Below, piece by piece: positions 31,571-31,798 of a stretch of DNA of 31,798 nucleotides. Origin of the DNA: Chloracidobacterium sp. UBA6041 (GTDB lineage: Bacteria > Acidobacteriota > Blastocatellia > Pyrinomonadales > Pyrinomonadaceae). A program made the position numbers and the translations under genes. Within the stretch, counting starts at the first letter, position 1; every line of letters begins with the position of its first letter. The stretch lies in contig DIYZ01000277.1 in NCBI GenBank assembly GCA_002427845.1, positions 446 to 32,243 on the forward strand. The letters run 5' to 3'. Under the pieces are notes generated by a model, which was given only the letters and a program-made list of their open reading frames with translations, was not told the DNA's origin and did not search any database.

Positions 31571-31798
31571 TGCTATGTGAATGTCTAGGGCAAACCTCAA
31601 CCAGCAAGAGAGACTGACTGCTATACGTGGCCCGACTCAATGGTCGGCACACTCTCGTGGATGCGGCCCTCTCGAGGGCGATCCCGAAGGCCCGGGTCCT
31701 CTGTCTCAAACACGAATCTTCCAGGCCCGAGCTATCGGGACTGTTCGTTCTGTTGACCGTCGAGGCGTTCCCTGGGGCCAGCGGTCTCCTCTGTGGTC
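31571..31798. other. Window end, no supported gene
   Basis: These 228 bases (with 31445-31479 upstream of site 3) show no recognisable gene. A frame is open from a GTG at 31627 to the window end (57 codons), reading VARLNGRHTLVDAALSRAIP at its start, with no clear ribosome site and no recognised family; the opposite strand is also open here, so it may be chance. If the cassette reading is right, the next cassette gene would begin here. Confidence 0.2.

Noticed and set aside
1..31798. CRISPR arrays, tRNA/rRNA genes, phage genes
   Set aside because: No regularly spaced direct repeats with unique spacers, no tRNA-like cloverleaf or rRNA sequence, and no phage structural or integrase genes were seen on reading both strands.

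Overview
The window looks like chromosomal DNA of an Acidobacteriota bacterium, most likely of the Blastocatellia/Pyrinomonadales type. The evidence is two secreted VWFA-related proteins of the acidobacterial kind, a DUF4388 (PatA-N-like) protein, a free-standing four-helix-bundle (S23/IVP) gene, moderately GC-rich coding, and gaps filled with short palindromic and heptamer repeats. This placement is inference from gene content; there is no rRNA or other marker here. I saw no tRNA, rRNA, CRISPR array, transposase or integrase gene.

Layout. 1-8.6 kb (+): larC (Ni-pincer cofactor), folE, a secreted M28 peptidase, an S23 gene enclosed by inverted heptamer-repeat arms, metG, a DUF4388 protein and a TatD-family DNase. 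8.6-13.7 kb (+): a REP-like doublet, yajQ, a long-chain polyprenyl diphosphate synthase, a coiled-coil/HARE-HTH protein, and a sugar-nucleotidyltransferase plus sugar-kinase pair resembling MurU/AmgK of cell-wall sugar recycling. 13.7-19.5 kb (+): asnS, then a compact run of methyltransferase, LOG-family protein, zinc-ribbon AIM24 protein, arginase and D-Ala-D-Ala ligase. 19.5-24.35 kb (-): ruvX and mltG, then secreted or membrane-anchored proteins of unknown function ending in a secreted VWA protein. 24.5-29 kb (+): an S41/PDZ protein that has lost its catalytic Ser and Lys, a glycine-zipper protein, a double-DTG aspartic-protease-like protein and a second VWA protein.

29.2-31.8 kb is different. 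Three small + strand genes (rhomboid protease, isoprenylcysteine methyltransferase-like protein, GNAT acetyltransferase) alternate with imperfect inverted repeats. These have extrahelical G and/or A bases on the left arm, and some have 7-nt boxes resembling integron attC sites. I read this as a candidate integron cassette cluster without a visible integrase, or its relic.

The strongest observations are: (1) the 456-bp S23 element with 29-nt inverted arms made of four heptamers each, with an apparently empty relative at 11.39-11.47 kb and a heptamer tract inside the metG linker; (2) the candidate attC/cassette array at the right end; (3) the S41 homologue with Gly and Ala where the catalytic Ser and Lys belong; (4) several families of short palindromic repeats, two of which supply the stop codon of the gene before them.
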